From assembly GCA_036404275.1 (NCBI GenBank), contig DASXAM010000062.1, positions 1 to 25,136 of the forward strand: a stretch of DNA of 25,136 nt. Reading direction: 5' to 3'. The notes beneath the pieces were generated by a model that searched no databases, had not been told where the DNA came from, and saw only the letters and a program-made list of their open reading frames with translations. This document shows positions 16,087-22,891 of this stretch, in pieces; positions within the stretch are counted from its first letter, which is position 1; each line of letters begins with the position of its first letter. The DNA is from AP-15 sp036404275. Lineage in GTDB: Bacteria > Pseudomonadota > Alphaproteobacteria > ATCC43930 > CGMCC-115725. The position numbers were made by a program, and so were the translations under genes.

Positions 16087-17656
16087 AGGCGCCTTTGATC
16101 GTGATGTCCTCGAACGGTGCGGTGTAGGCGAAATCGGCGATCAGCCCAAACCCGGATTGTCCGACCCTGGGCCCCACCCCATTGATAAAGGCGAGCTGCC
16201 AAACCGGCGCCGAAATCGATTTTTCGTAGACGAGCCGTTGCGCCTTTTCGAGCAGCGCCGCACGCTTTTTGTTGTCGAGCACGCTTTCCTGCTCGTGAAA
16301 AAGCACGTCGATGTCGGGATAGCTGCCATAGGCATAAGCGCCGCCCTTGACGATAAAGGCGGCGAGCCGGGTAGCGGCGTTGCCGAAGGCGCCGCTACCG
16401 CACAGGATCAGGTCCTTGAACCGCTTGTTGGCCCAGCCCTCGACAAAGGCGGCGCGTTCGAGCGGGCGCAATTTGGTTCGGAACCCAGCCGCCTGAAGGT
16501 TGTCGAGAGCGGCTTCGGCGACATTCGAATAGGACGAGTCGCAGAAAAACTCGCCCGCATTGAAACCGTTTGGAAAGCCGGCCTGGGCCAGCAGCTCCTT
16601 GGCCTTTTTCGGATCGTACACGGCCGGCGGCGGCTGCCAGTAATAATCGAAGCTGAACGGGATCAGGCTGTCGGTAATCTTGGAATAGCCGAGCGTGATC
16701 GCGTCGTTGATCGCCTTGCGGTCGAGGGCGAGGTTCGCCGCCTGGCGCACGCGCAGATCATGCCACGGCGATTTCGCGTCCCACTGGTCGGCAAAATAGA
16801 TCCAGAACGGCGCCGGCGGGATCACCGGCTTCAAGGTCAGTCCCGGCGTCTTGCGCAATTGCTCGGCCAGTTCGCCGCGGATCGAATAGACGATATCGAC
16901 CTCGCCGCGCTGCAATGCCGCGAGCCGGGTGGTTTCCTCGGGAATCACCTTGAAGACAATACGTTTGACGCTCGGCGTCTTGCGCCAATACCCCTCGAAC
17001 GCTTCCAGCACCATCTCGACGCCGGGGGTGAACGAGACGAATTTGTAGGGCCCGGCACCGACCGGCGCCTTTTTGAAACCGTCCGGTCCGACTTTCTCGA
17101 CATATTTCTTGGGCACGATCCAGCCGGCACCGGTGGCGGTCGCATAGAACGTCAGAAAATCGGTCCACGGCGTCTTGAGCCGGAAGCGCACATGCTTTTC
17201 GTCGGGGGTCTCGATCGCCGCCACCCGGCCTTTCAGCAGATCGTGCGAGGCGCCCTTGTAGCGCTCGAACGAATATTTGACATCCTCGGCGGTGACCGGC
17301 TCGCCATTGTGGAACTTGATGCCGTCGCGCAGCACGAACTCGTAGCTGAGCCCGTCCTCCGCTGCCGTGTAGGATTGGGCGAGGCTGGGTGCCAGCTTCT
17401 GTCCGGGCATCGGCTTTACGACCGCGTCGTGCAAGGCGTAAAGCACCATAAAAGGAGTGATGATCCCCGGCGTCTCGGCCGGGTCGAACCAGGTCGGCGC
17501 CAGCGAGACGTGGATACCCCAGCTCAGCTGCCCCTGCGGCGCCGCGGCGCGGGCCATCCCCGGTATCTCTGCGGCAAGCCCGAGCGCCGTCAGCGCCATC
17601 ATTTCCCGGCGGGTCAAGCCGGCTGCAGAAACCCGGCGATCGGCGGATTCGGCCAT
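16085..17656 (-). CDS. SBP6: family-5 extracellular solute-binding protein, Tat-exported, first gene of the operon
   Basis: This protein has 523 residues. ATG at 17656 follows an extended purine-rich site (AGGAGGGAGGAACA). The twin-arginine motif is LTRREMMALTALGL (Arg16-Arg17), and cleavage is expected after MARAAA. Core blocks are GQLSWGIHVSLAPTWFDPAE, FHNGEPVTAEDVKYSFERY, PVGAGPYKFVSFTPGVEM and DSLIPFSFDYYWQPP. Near its C-terminus it has IADFAYTAPFEDI where most siblings have IPGFAYTAPFEDI, and FFCDSSYSNVAEAALDNL in the late domain. It is the promoter-proximal gene of the minus-strand unit, about 310 bp from the divergent toroid-protein gene. As the first cistron it should be the most abundant receptor if the unit is polar. 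The ligand is not known. Confidence 0.92.
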   Translation of the reverse strand: MAESADRRVSAAGLTRREMMALTALGLAAEIPGMARAAAPQGQLSWGIHVSLAPTWFDPAETPGIITPFMVLYALHDAVVKPMPGQKLAPSLAQSYTAAEDGLSYEFVLRDGIKFHNGEPVTAEDVKYSFERYKGASHDLLKGRVAAIETPDEKHVRFRLKTPWTDFLTFYATATGAGWIVPKKYVEKVGPDGFKKAPVGAGPYKFVSFTPGVEMVLEAFEGYWRKTPSVKRIVFKVIPEETTRLAALQRGEVDIVYSIRGELAEQLRKTPGLTLKPVIPPAPFWIYFADQWDAKSPWHDLRVRQAANLALDRKAINDAITLGYSKITDSLIPFSFDYYWQPPPAVYDPKKAKELLAQAGFPNGFNAGEFFCDSSYSNVAEAALDNLQAAGFRTKLRPLERAAFVEGWANKRFKDLILCGSGAFGNAATRLAAFIVKGGAYAYGSYPDIDVLFHEQESVLDNKKRAALLEKAQRLVYEKSISAPVWQLAFINGVGPRVGQSGFGLIADFAYTAPFEDITIKGA

Positions 17657-17966
17657 TGTTCCTCCCTCCTCCTATTGGCCCTTATGGCGGACCTTGCTCT
17701 AAGCTTAGCGCAAGCTTGGGCGCTCTCACAACCCGGATAAATTTGCGGCTGGCGTCTTTGTTTTGCCGATGCGCTATGTGGTTGCCGACGCGAATTCGAC
17801 CGAAGGTGGGCGCGCGGTTACTTGAGGACCGCCGCCATTGGAGCACGCGATCCTGAAATCTCGGAGATAATACCTGTCATCTTTTATGGCGCTGGGTAAT
17901 ACCCTCGACAGGTCGGGACCGGTCTGTTTTGATAGGTGGGTGACCAATCCAGAGATCAGCGGCTAG
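17657..17966. promoter_or_regulatory. Divergent intergenic region upstream of SBP6 and the toroid-protein gene
   Basis: These 310 bp carry no convincing gene and must hold the promoters of both divergent units. Visible elements are AAGCTT-AGCGC-AAGCTT (17701-17717), a 6-bp stem with 5-nt loop 45-61 bp upstream of SBP6, and TCACAA (17726-17731), whose complement TTGTGA could serve as a weak -35 for the operon. An ACCTGTC/GACAGGT inverted repeat (17872-17878 and 17907-17913) and GATAAT at 17866-17871 lie on the toroid-gene side. The region is clearly less GC-rich than the genes. No element is strong enough to name a regulator. Confidence 0.4.
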
Positions 17967-19196
17967 ATGCTGGTGGAACTGAAGCGTGCCGTACGTTATC
18001 GCGCCTGGGCGGCGGGGCATCCGAGCTTTCTGTTGCAGCAATACTTTGATCGAAATCGCAATGCACGGCGCGGCATCTCCGACGCCGATCACCTGCACGC
18101 GGCGGCGCAGTGGTTGGCGGCGGCGCAGGATTCGCAATCGGACGGCGGCGTTGCCGGCCGCTATCGGCTGGACCGCGGCTGGACCTCCTCCTACCCCGAG
18201 ACCACCGGCTATATCGTGCCGACCTTTCTCGCTCTCGACACGGCGTTTCCGGAAGCCGGCTTCCGACACCGCGCGGAACGCGCGGTTCGCTTTTTGCTGT
18301 CTGTGCAGTTGCCGGAGGGCGGCTACCCGGGCTTCGAAATCGCGCTAAATCGCACGGTTCCGGCGCCATTCGACACAGCGCAGATTCTGCACGGGCTGAT
18401 CGCGTGGCACCGCAAAACGGGCGACGAGGCGGTGCGTCGCGCGGCCGAGCGCGCGGCCGGGTGGCTGCTCGACGTGCAAGACCCGGACGGCGCGTTTCGC
18501 CGTTACAGCTACAACGACTGCACCTGCACCTATCCGATGTATTTGACCTGTCGCCTTGCCGAATGGGGCGTTTATGCCGGAAACGAGGCCGCCTTGGCGG
18601 CGGCCCGCCGGCATCTCGACTGGACCCTCGGCCATCGCCGGCCCAATGACTGGATCGCGCTCGCCGGGTTTGACGACCAGCAGCATCGCGCCGACGAGGC
18701 TTTTACCCACACGATCGCTTATACGATCGCGGGGATCTTGCAGACCGCCGAAATTCTGGGGCACAAGCCCGGCATCGCCGCCGCGACCGCCGCCGCCGAG
18801 CGATTGGCCCAGCGCCTCGAGCAGTCCACTTTTCTGCCGGGCCTGATCGGCGGCGATTGGGAAGGCCGCAGCCGCTACGCCTGTCTGACGGGCAACTGCC
18901 AGATGGCGCTGATCTGGTTTCGCCTGCACCGCCTTTCGCGCAACCTGCGCCTCGTCAACGCCGCGCTGAAGGCGATCGACCTGGTCAAGTCGGCACAGCC
19001 GATCGGCAACCGCAACCCCGGTCTGCACGGCGGCATCCCGGGCTCCGACCCGGTCAGCGGCGCCTACATAGCGGGCGCCCTGCCGAACTGGGCGGCGAAG
19101 TATTTTGTCGATGCGCTGCTCGAAAAGCGGCGCGTCCTGGCCGATCTGGAAGGCGACCTGCCCGACACCGGCGCACCGACACCGACATCGAGCTGA
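17967..19196 (+). CDS. Alpha/alpha-toroid protein (prenyltransferase/squalene-cyclase-like repeats), function unknown
   Basis: This 409-residue soluble protein is built of helical repeats. Turns of the form Q-x-x-x-GG(Y/V)-x-G recur: QSDGGVAGRY (about residues 57-66), QLPEGGYPGFE and QDPDGAFRRYSYND, with a further LHGGIPGSDP-VSGAYIAGALPNW block at the end. These resemble the QW-type turns of terpene-cyclase or prenyltransferase toroids and of six-hairpin glycosidase barrels. The DxDD motif of squalene-hopene cyclases is not seen, so cyclase activity is doubtful. Proteins of this look are often found in polysaccharide or lipid-carrier gene sets and are frequently misannotated, but none of those partners is adjacent. 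ATG at 17967 has only a weak ribosome binding site. It converges on the LivF-like gene with a 45-bp gap. Confidence 0.65.
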   Translation: MLVELKRAVRYRAWAAGHPSFLLQQYFDRNRNARRGISDADHLHAAAQWLAAAQDSQSDGGVAGRYRLDRGWTSSYPETTGYIVPTFLALDTAFPEAGFRHRAERAVRFLLSVQLPEGGYPGFEIALNRTVPAPFDTAQILHGLIAWHRKTGDEAVRRAAERAAGWLLDVQDPDGAFRRYSYNDCTCTYPMYLTCRLAEWGVYAGNEAALAAARRHLDWTLGHRRPNDWIALAGFDDQQHRADEAFTHTIAYTIAGILQTAEILGHKPGIAAATAAAERLAQRLEQSTFLPGLIGGDWEGRSRYACLTGNCQMALIWFRLHRLSRNLRLVNAALKAIDLVKSAQPIGNRNPGLHGGIPGSDPVSGAYIAGALPNWAAKYFVDALLEKRRVLADLEGDLPDTGAPTPTSS

Positions 19197-19241
19197 CCGA
19201 TTGCCGAAACAGGGCCCAACCGGAAGCCGACCACTTTGCAG

Positions 19242-19973
19242 CTACAATCCAAGGTAAAATTTGCGGACGAGCTCGTTGTTGTTTAGGTCTTCGGCCGATT
19301 GGCCGACGAAGGCGATGCGGCCGTGGACGATGACGTACCCGCGATCGGCAATACGCACCGCCTGGTTGAAGTTCTGCTCCGCCATCAGCACGGTCAGCTG
19401 AAAGCGCTCCTTCAACTCTTGGATCTTGTCGATCGTGCGCTTGACCAGCACCGGGGCGAGGCCGACCGACGGCTCATCGATCAGCAGGATCTTGGGCGCC
19501 GACATCAGGGCGCGCGCCAGCGCCAGCATTTGCTGCTCGCCGCCGCTCATGCTGCCGGCGAGTTGCCGCCGCCGCTCGCGCAGCACCGGAAACGTCGCAT
19601 AGGAAGATTCGAGGTTGTGTCCGATCTCGGCGCGCGCCGTTGCCCGGAACGCCCCCAAGAGCAAATTCTCCTCGACGGTCAATTTCGGAAACAGGCGCCG
19701 ACCTTCCGGGACCAGGGTGATGCCGAGATCGACGATTGCCTCGGTCGAGCGGCCGACGAGATCGACCTGCTCGCCGTCGATGTCCGCCATAATCGATCCT
19801 GCCCCTGGCCGCAGCATGCCCATGACACATTTCATCAAGGTGCTCTTGCCATTGCCGTTGGTGCCGAGCAGCACCACCGTTTCTCCCGCCGCCACCGCGA
19901 GCGAGACACCCTCCAGCACCCGCACCGACCCATAGCCGGCGTCGAGCCCGGTTATGCTGAGGCTACTCGCCAA
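19242..19973 (-). CDS. Branched-chain amino acid-type ABC transporter ATPase (LivF-like)
   Basis: This ATPase has 243 residues from the TTG start shown. Walker A is GTNGNGKSTL, the LivF-type Q-loop region reads LVPEGRRLFPKLTVEENLL, the signature is MSGGEQQMLALARALM, Walker B is ILLIDEPSVGLAP, and the H-loop position is MAEQNF, with Gln after Glu as usual for LivF (the His is replaced by Gln/Asn in the EQN triad). GAGAGGG lies 6 nt before TTG 19973, and this gives the normal LivF length. A GTG at 20039 would add 22 residues with no clear ribosome binding site. LivG, LivH, LivM and LivJ are all absent here, so it either serves a transporter encoded elsewhere or continues a broken-up system. It is separated from the HAD gene upstream by about 130 bp. 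Confidence 0.88.
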   Translation of the reverse strand: MASSLSITGLDAGYGSVRVLEGVSLAVAAGETVVLLGTNGNGKSTLMKCVMGMLRPGAGSIMADIDGEQVDLVGRSTEAIVDLGITLVPEGRRLFPKLTVEENLLLGAFRATARAEIGHNLESSYATFPVLRERRRQLAGSMSGGEQQMLALARALMSAPKILLIDEPSVGLAPVLVKRTIDKIQELKERFQLTVLMAEQNFNQAVRIADRGYVIVHGRIAFVGQSAEDLNNNELVRKFYLGL

Positions 19974-20099
19974 GTCCGACCCTCTCTCGTTGCAGCCGGC
20001 AACCGACCCCCGTGCGGCCTGTCCATAGCACTTTTCCACAAGGGTCCCGTCCGAGCCAGCATATCGGCGTTTACCGCCGCCGCGCAGGCGGCCCCACCC

Positions 20100-20972
20100 T
20101 CACCAGACAAAGCGGCGAGCCACCGCGACCGGACGAAACGGGACCATGGCGAGCGCGGCTTCGATGCGGTCGAGGTCTGGGGGCGCCCCGTGGCCCATGC
20201 CGAACTCGTCGGCGTGAATGCCGCCGGCGATCAACAGGCTGTCGATCCCGGCAGTGCCAGCGCCGATGATGTCGGTGCGCAGGCTGTCGCCGACAGCCAG
20301 CAGGCGCGAGCGATCGGCGATGCCTAGGCGGGCGAGGCAGGAATCGTAGACCGTAGCGAAGGGCTTGCCGTGCCAACGCACGCGCCCGCCCTCTTCCTCG
20401 TACCATTGCGCCAAGGCGCCGGCGCACAGCGCCAACCGCGCGCCGTGCATGACGACGAGATCCGGGTTGGCGCAGACCATCGGCAGATCGCGCGCCAAAG
20501 CGCGTCGCAGCAACGGCGCGTAATCCTCGATCCGGTCGTCCCAGCCGGCGGGCCCGGTATTCAGGATGAAATCCGCTTCCTCGGCCCTCTCGACGTAGTC
20601 GAGCGCAAGCCCATCGCGGATTTCGAGGTCGCGCTCGGAGCCGATATGGAGGCAGCGCCGCCCGAGTGAAGCGTAAAATGGATCTTCGCGATCGTGGAGA
20701 TGCCGCCACGCCTCCTCGCCAGAGGACATGACCGCGTGATAGGCGTCCTCCGGCACGCCGATTGCCGCGATGCGTCGAATTACGTCCTCGGCGCGGCGCG
20801 GCGCGTTCGACAGCAGGATAACGCGCTTTCCGGCGGCGATGAGCGTACGCATGCATTCGACCGCCCCTGGCAGCGGTGCCACCCCGTCATGCACGACCCC
20901 CCACAAATCGAGGACGAACCCCTGATAGCGCGGCGCCAATTCGCCGACACCCTCGATCAACCGCAGAGCCAT
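20100..20972 (-). CDS. HAD superfamily class IIA hydrolase (NagD-like, TIGR01459 type)
   Basis: This 290-residue cytosolic phosphatase-like protein has HAD motif I as FVLDLWGVVHDG (nucleophile Asp22), motif II ILLSNAPRR, motif III Lys in WHGKPFATVY, and motif IV VGDSLRTDIIGA. The cap domain between motifs II and III is of the C2A type, as in NagD, p-nitrophenyl phosphatase and pyridoxal phosphatases. The LWGVVHDG variant resembles the family that is widespread in Alphaproteobacteria and still lacks a defined substrate. The second Asp of the usual DxD is replaced by Trp (D-L-W), as is common in that family. ATG at 20972 is used; the short spacer upstream is shared with the divergent small gene. 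It stands alone and looks complete. Confidence 0.88.
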   Translation of the reverse strand: MALRLIEGVGELAPRYQGFVLDLWGVVHDGVAPLPGAVECMRTLIAAGKRVILLSNAPRRAEDVIRRIAAIGVPEDAYHAVMSSGEEAWRHLHDREDPFYASLGRRCLHIGSERDLEIRDGLALDYVERAEEADFILNTGPAGWDDRIEDYAPLLRRALARDLPMVCANPDLVVMHGARLALCAGALAQWYEEEGGRVRWHGKPFATVYDSCLARLGIADRSRLLAVGDSLRTDIIGAGTAGIDSLLIAGGIHADEFGMGHGAPPDLDRIEAALAMVPFRPVAVARRFVW

Positions 20973-21077
20973 GATGGTCCAAACCTCGGCGATCGCACCG
21001 CCTCGGTCAAGCGCGGCGCGCCGACAGCACGCCGAAGCATGGATTAATAACGCTTACACAACCGATACTGAGCTAAC

Positions 21078-21116
21078 ACGATAAGGTCGCGATGACGACA
21101 TTCGTTTACTTATCGT
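21078..21116. promoter_or_regulatory. 8-bp inverted repeat in the AT-richer divergent spacer
   Basis: ACGATAAG (21078-21085) and CTTATCGT (21109-21116) are perfect inverted copies whose centres are 31 bp apart, about three helical turns. They lie 19-57 bp upstream of the small plus-strand gene in a distinctly AT-richer stretch. They could be a dimer operator or a hairpin in a leader RNA. Confidence 0.4.
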
Positions 21117-21134
21117 TGCCGAAATGCGCGGAAC

Positions 21135-21455
21135 ATGCAGGCGGCGATCCCCGTTCAGCTTGGCGACAGAGGCAATCTGGCGAGGATGCTGATGCAGAAT
21201 GATCTCTATATCGGGCCGCTCTTGGAGCGCGACGGCAAATATGGCTATGACGCGTTCAGCGCGACCGGGGGGATGAAAAGCTCGTTCAACTATCGCTGCG
21301 TCATCGAGGCGCGCTACGATCAGCGGGCGCTGTTGGCCGAGGCGGCGCGCGATCCGCGCTGCAATTTGCGCATCTGCGAGACCTTGGGCGAATTCGAGCA
21401 GGCCGTCGCGGCGGCACGCCGTCCACGCACCGCCGCAGGCGACACCCAACATTAA
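21135..21455 (+). CDS. Small uncharacterised protein, 106 residues
   Basis: I do not recognise this protein. It has a globular, well-mixed composition with no signal peptide, membrane helix or cysteine pair motif. Segments include MLMQNDLYIGPLLERDGKYG (residues 18-37), GGMKSSFNYRCVIEARYD and a C-terminal helix EFEQAVAAAR. The third-position GC bias and amino-acid make-up are those of a real gene; the overlapping minus-strand frame (21054-21452) reads as Arg/Ala-rich shadow. ATG at 21135 is preceded by only a modest purine-rich stretch (GCGGAAC), and ATG at 21186 is an alternative start. It lies 95 bp before the amidohydrolase on the same strand and might be co-transcribed with it. Confidence 0.6.
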   Translation: MQAAIPVQLGDRGNLARMLMQNDLYIGPLLERDGKYGYDAFSATGGMKSSFNYRCVIEARYDQRALLAEAARDPRCNLRICETLGEFEQAVAAARRPRTAAGDTQH

Positions 21456-21550
21456 CGCGTCGATCGAGTACTCCGCATTCGATCCCTTGCGCGCTGGCGG
21501 CGGCGTAGTAGGCTCGGCCGCGACAGATCATAGGGGATGCGGAGGACGAG

Positions 21551-22639
21551 ATGGCGATGGGTGGGGAATTGGTCACGAGCGCCTTGGCCGGGCTGGCCTT
21601 TATCGGCTGCGCAATGACGAATGCCGCTGCGGCCGCGAGCGGAACGACGGGGCGGGCTCAGCCTGGGCGGCGGCGCGAGGTCGTCGTCAACGGCAAGCGG
21701 GTCAAGACCGTCGATATCCATGCCCACACGATCGTTCCGGAAGCGGCGGCGATCATCAACCACCCGCTCGAAGCGCCGAGCCTCTTATGGTCCAACCTCT
21801 CCGACCGCATCGCCGAGATGGATGCCGAAGGGGTCGATGTCGAGGCGCTCAGCATCAACCCCTTTTGGTACCGCGCCGAGCACGATGCCGCGGCCGAGCT
21901 GATCCGCATCCAGAACGAAAAGCTCGCCGAATTCTGCGCCGGCAACCCCGACCGCTTTGTCGCCTTTGCGACTGCCGCCTTGCAGCACCCGCAGCTCGCG
22001 GCCGAGCAGATCGAGCATGCGGTCAAGCATCTTGGTCTGCGCGGGCTGTCGATCGGCGGCAGTGTGGCCGGCGAAGAATTGGCGAACCCGAAATTCAACC
22101 CGGTCTGGGCCAAGGCCGAGGAGCTCGGCATCCTGATCTTTATGCACCCGACCGGCAGCCGCGAGCTTGCCGCCAGCGGCCGGCTCGACGGCAGCGGGCT
22201 CCTGACCAACACGATCGGCAACCCGCTCGAAACCACAATCGCATTGTCGCACCTGATCTTCGAGGGGACGCTCGACCGCTTCCCCGGCCTCAAGATCTGC
22301 GCCGCGCATGGCGGCGGCTTTCTGCCGTCCTATGCGGCGCGCTCGGACGCGGTCTGCACGACCTTCCCCGACCGCGTCGGCCCATTGCCAAAGAAAAAGC
22401 CGACGCAATACCTGAAGGACGGCCAGCTCTTTTTCGACACGATTATGTTCACGCCGGAGGCGATGCGCCACCTGATCGCCGAGAGCGGCGTGGGCCAGGT
22501 GATCCTCGGCACCGACTATCCGTTCCCTTGGAACAAGGTGCCGGTCGACCACATCCTGTCGGTCCCCGGCCTTTCCGACGACGACAAGATCGCCATTCTC
22601 GGCGGCACCGCCGCCAAATTGCTCGGCATCGACGCCTGA
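21551..22639 (+). CDS. Exported metal-dependent amidohydrolase (amidohydrolase_2 / ACMSD-like)
   Basis: This 362-residue protein has an N-terminal hydrophobic segment (TSALAGLAFIGCAMTNAAAA) that reads as a Sec signal. FIGC at residues 17-20 is a poor but possible lipobox, so it may be a periplasmic lipoprotein. The catalytic domain is of the amidohydrolase_2 family, with metal ligands HAH (His57, His59), His199 in FMHPTG, second-shell His253 in AHGGGF, and Asp322 in LGTDYPFPW. Related enzymes decarboxylate or hydrolyse aromatic acids, lactones or similar carboxylates; no specific substrate is visible. ATG at 21551 is backed by GGAGGACGAG. An exported form is less usual than the cytosolic type. 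A three-armed hairpin region follows the stop. Confidence 0.88.
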   Translation: MAMGGELVTSALAGLAFIGCAMTNAAAAASGTTGRAQPGRRREVVVNGKRVKTVDIHAHTIVPEAAAIINHPLEAPSLLWSNLSDRIAEMDAEGVDVEALSINPFWYRAEHDAAAELIRIQNEKLAEFCAGNPDRFVAFATAALQHPQLAAEQIEHAVKHLGLRGLSIGGSVAGEELANPKFNPVWAKAEELGILIFMHPTGSRELAASGRLDGSGLLTNTIGNPLETTIALSHLIFEGTLDRFPGLKICAAHGGGFLPSYAARSDAVCTTFPDRVGPLPKKKPTQYLKDGQLFFDTIMFTPEAMRHLIAESGVGQVILGTDYPFPWNKVPVDHILSVPGLSDDDKIAILGGTAAKLLGIDA

Positions 22640-22649
22640 GGGGCGCTAT

Positions 22650-22707
22650 TGCCGTCCGTTCCACGGGTCATCGAGCTGGTCGACGGACGGCAGTGTAGTG
22701 CCGTCCG
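22650..22707 (+). promoter_or_regulatory. Three-armed, mutually exclusive hairpin region after the amidohydrolase
   Basis: Arm 1 TGCCGTCCGT (22650-22659) and arm 2 ACGGACGGCA (22683-22692) form a perfect 10-bp stem. Arm 3 TGCCGTCCG (22699-22707) pairs equally well with arm 2 (22684-22692), leaving only a 6-nt loop. The two hairpins exclude each other, as in attenuators. A weak T-tract (TATTTT) begins about 9 nt after arm 3, so the 2:3 hairpin could be a terminator. Confidence 0.5.
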
Positions 22708-22811
22708 CGTCAGCGTATTTTCAGGATAGTAGCTGTTCGAACGGAGGTGAGATTTCGTCCGAAACGAGTTGGTTCGGGTCGCAAAGGGTGGCTTGCCTGT
22801 CCGGAGGTGTC

Positions 22812-22817
22812 TATAAT
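22812..22817 (+). promoter_or_regulatory. Possible sigma-70-type -10 element for the regulator gene
   Basis: This is a perfect TATAAT 74 bp upstream of the GTG chosen for the following gene, in otherwise GC-rich DNA. No good -35 lies at 16-18 bp; TTGCCT (22793-22798) is too close at 13 bp. The assignment rests mainly on the -10 hexamer. Confidence 0.35.
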
Positions 22818-22891
22818 GCCGCCCACGCTGCGGCGCTGAGAGTGGCAGCTTGTGCTGTGAGGCACAATGCACGGAAAGTGGCAAGGGCGGT

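Larger units (their letters stand above)
7773..17656 (-). repeat. Tandem array of six paralogous solute-binding protein genes
   Basis: Six head-to-tail copies of a roughly 1.57-1.6 kb gene recur at intervals of about 1.6-1.7 kb (gene ends at 7773, 9482, 11182, 12807, 14420 and 16085). Each copy ends with near-identical DNA around GATCGTGATGTCCTCGAA on the plus strand, and each begins with the TRR signal, then GQL-x-W. The copies differ throughout, so this is an old, diverged tandem expansion. Confidence 0.95.

Noticed and set aside
14376..16202. Upstream extension of the SBP4 frame giving an 1,131-residue fusion-like protein
   Set aside because: The extension overlaps SBP5 in another frame and is low-complexity. 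SBP4 has its own ATG at 14375 with a strong ribosome binding site and twin-arginine signal.
7773..17656. The receptor array as an assembly artefact
   Set aside because: The six copies differ in signal peptides, pocket segments and spacers along their full length, so they are not collapsed or duplicated reads.
14390..17740. A plus-strand open frame of more than 1,100 codons opposite SBP5 and SBP6
   Set aside because: It is antisense to two clear receptor genes and its translation is Arg/Gly/Asp-rich and repeats where the genes repeat. High-GC codon bias leaves this frame open; similar long antisense frames lie opposite SBP2, SBP3 and SBP4.
21054..21452. Minus-strand frame overlapping the small plus-strand protein
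   Set aside because: Composition is typical of a GC-rich shadow, with no start signal; the plus-strand frame looks more globular.
22788..22800. Sigma-54 type promoter suggested by TGGCTTGCC upstream of the regulator
   Set aside because: The GG and GC elements are not separated by the required spacing.
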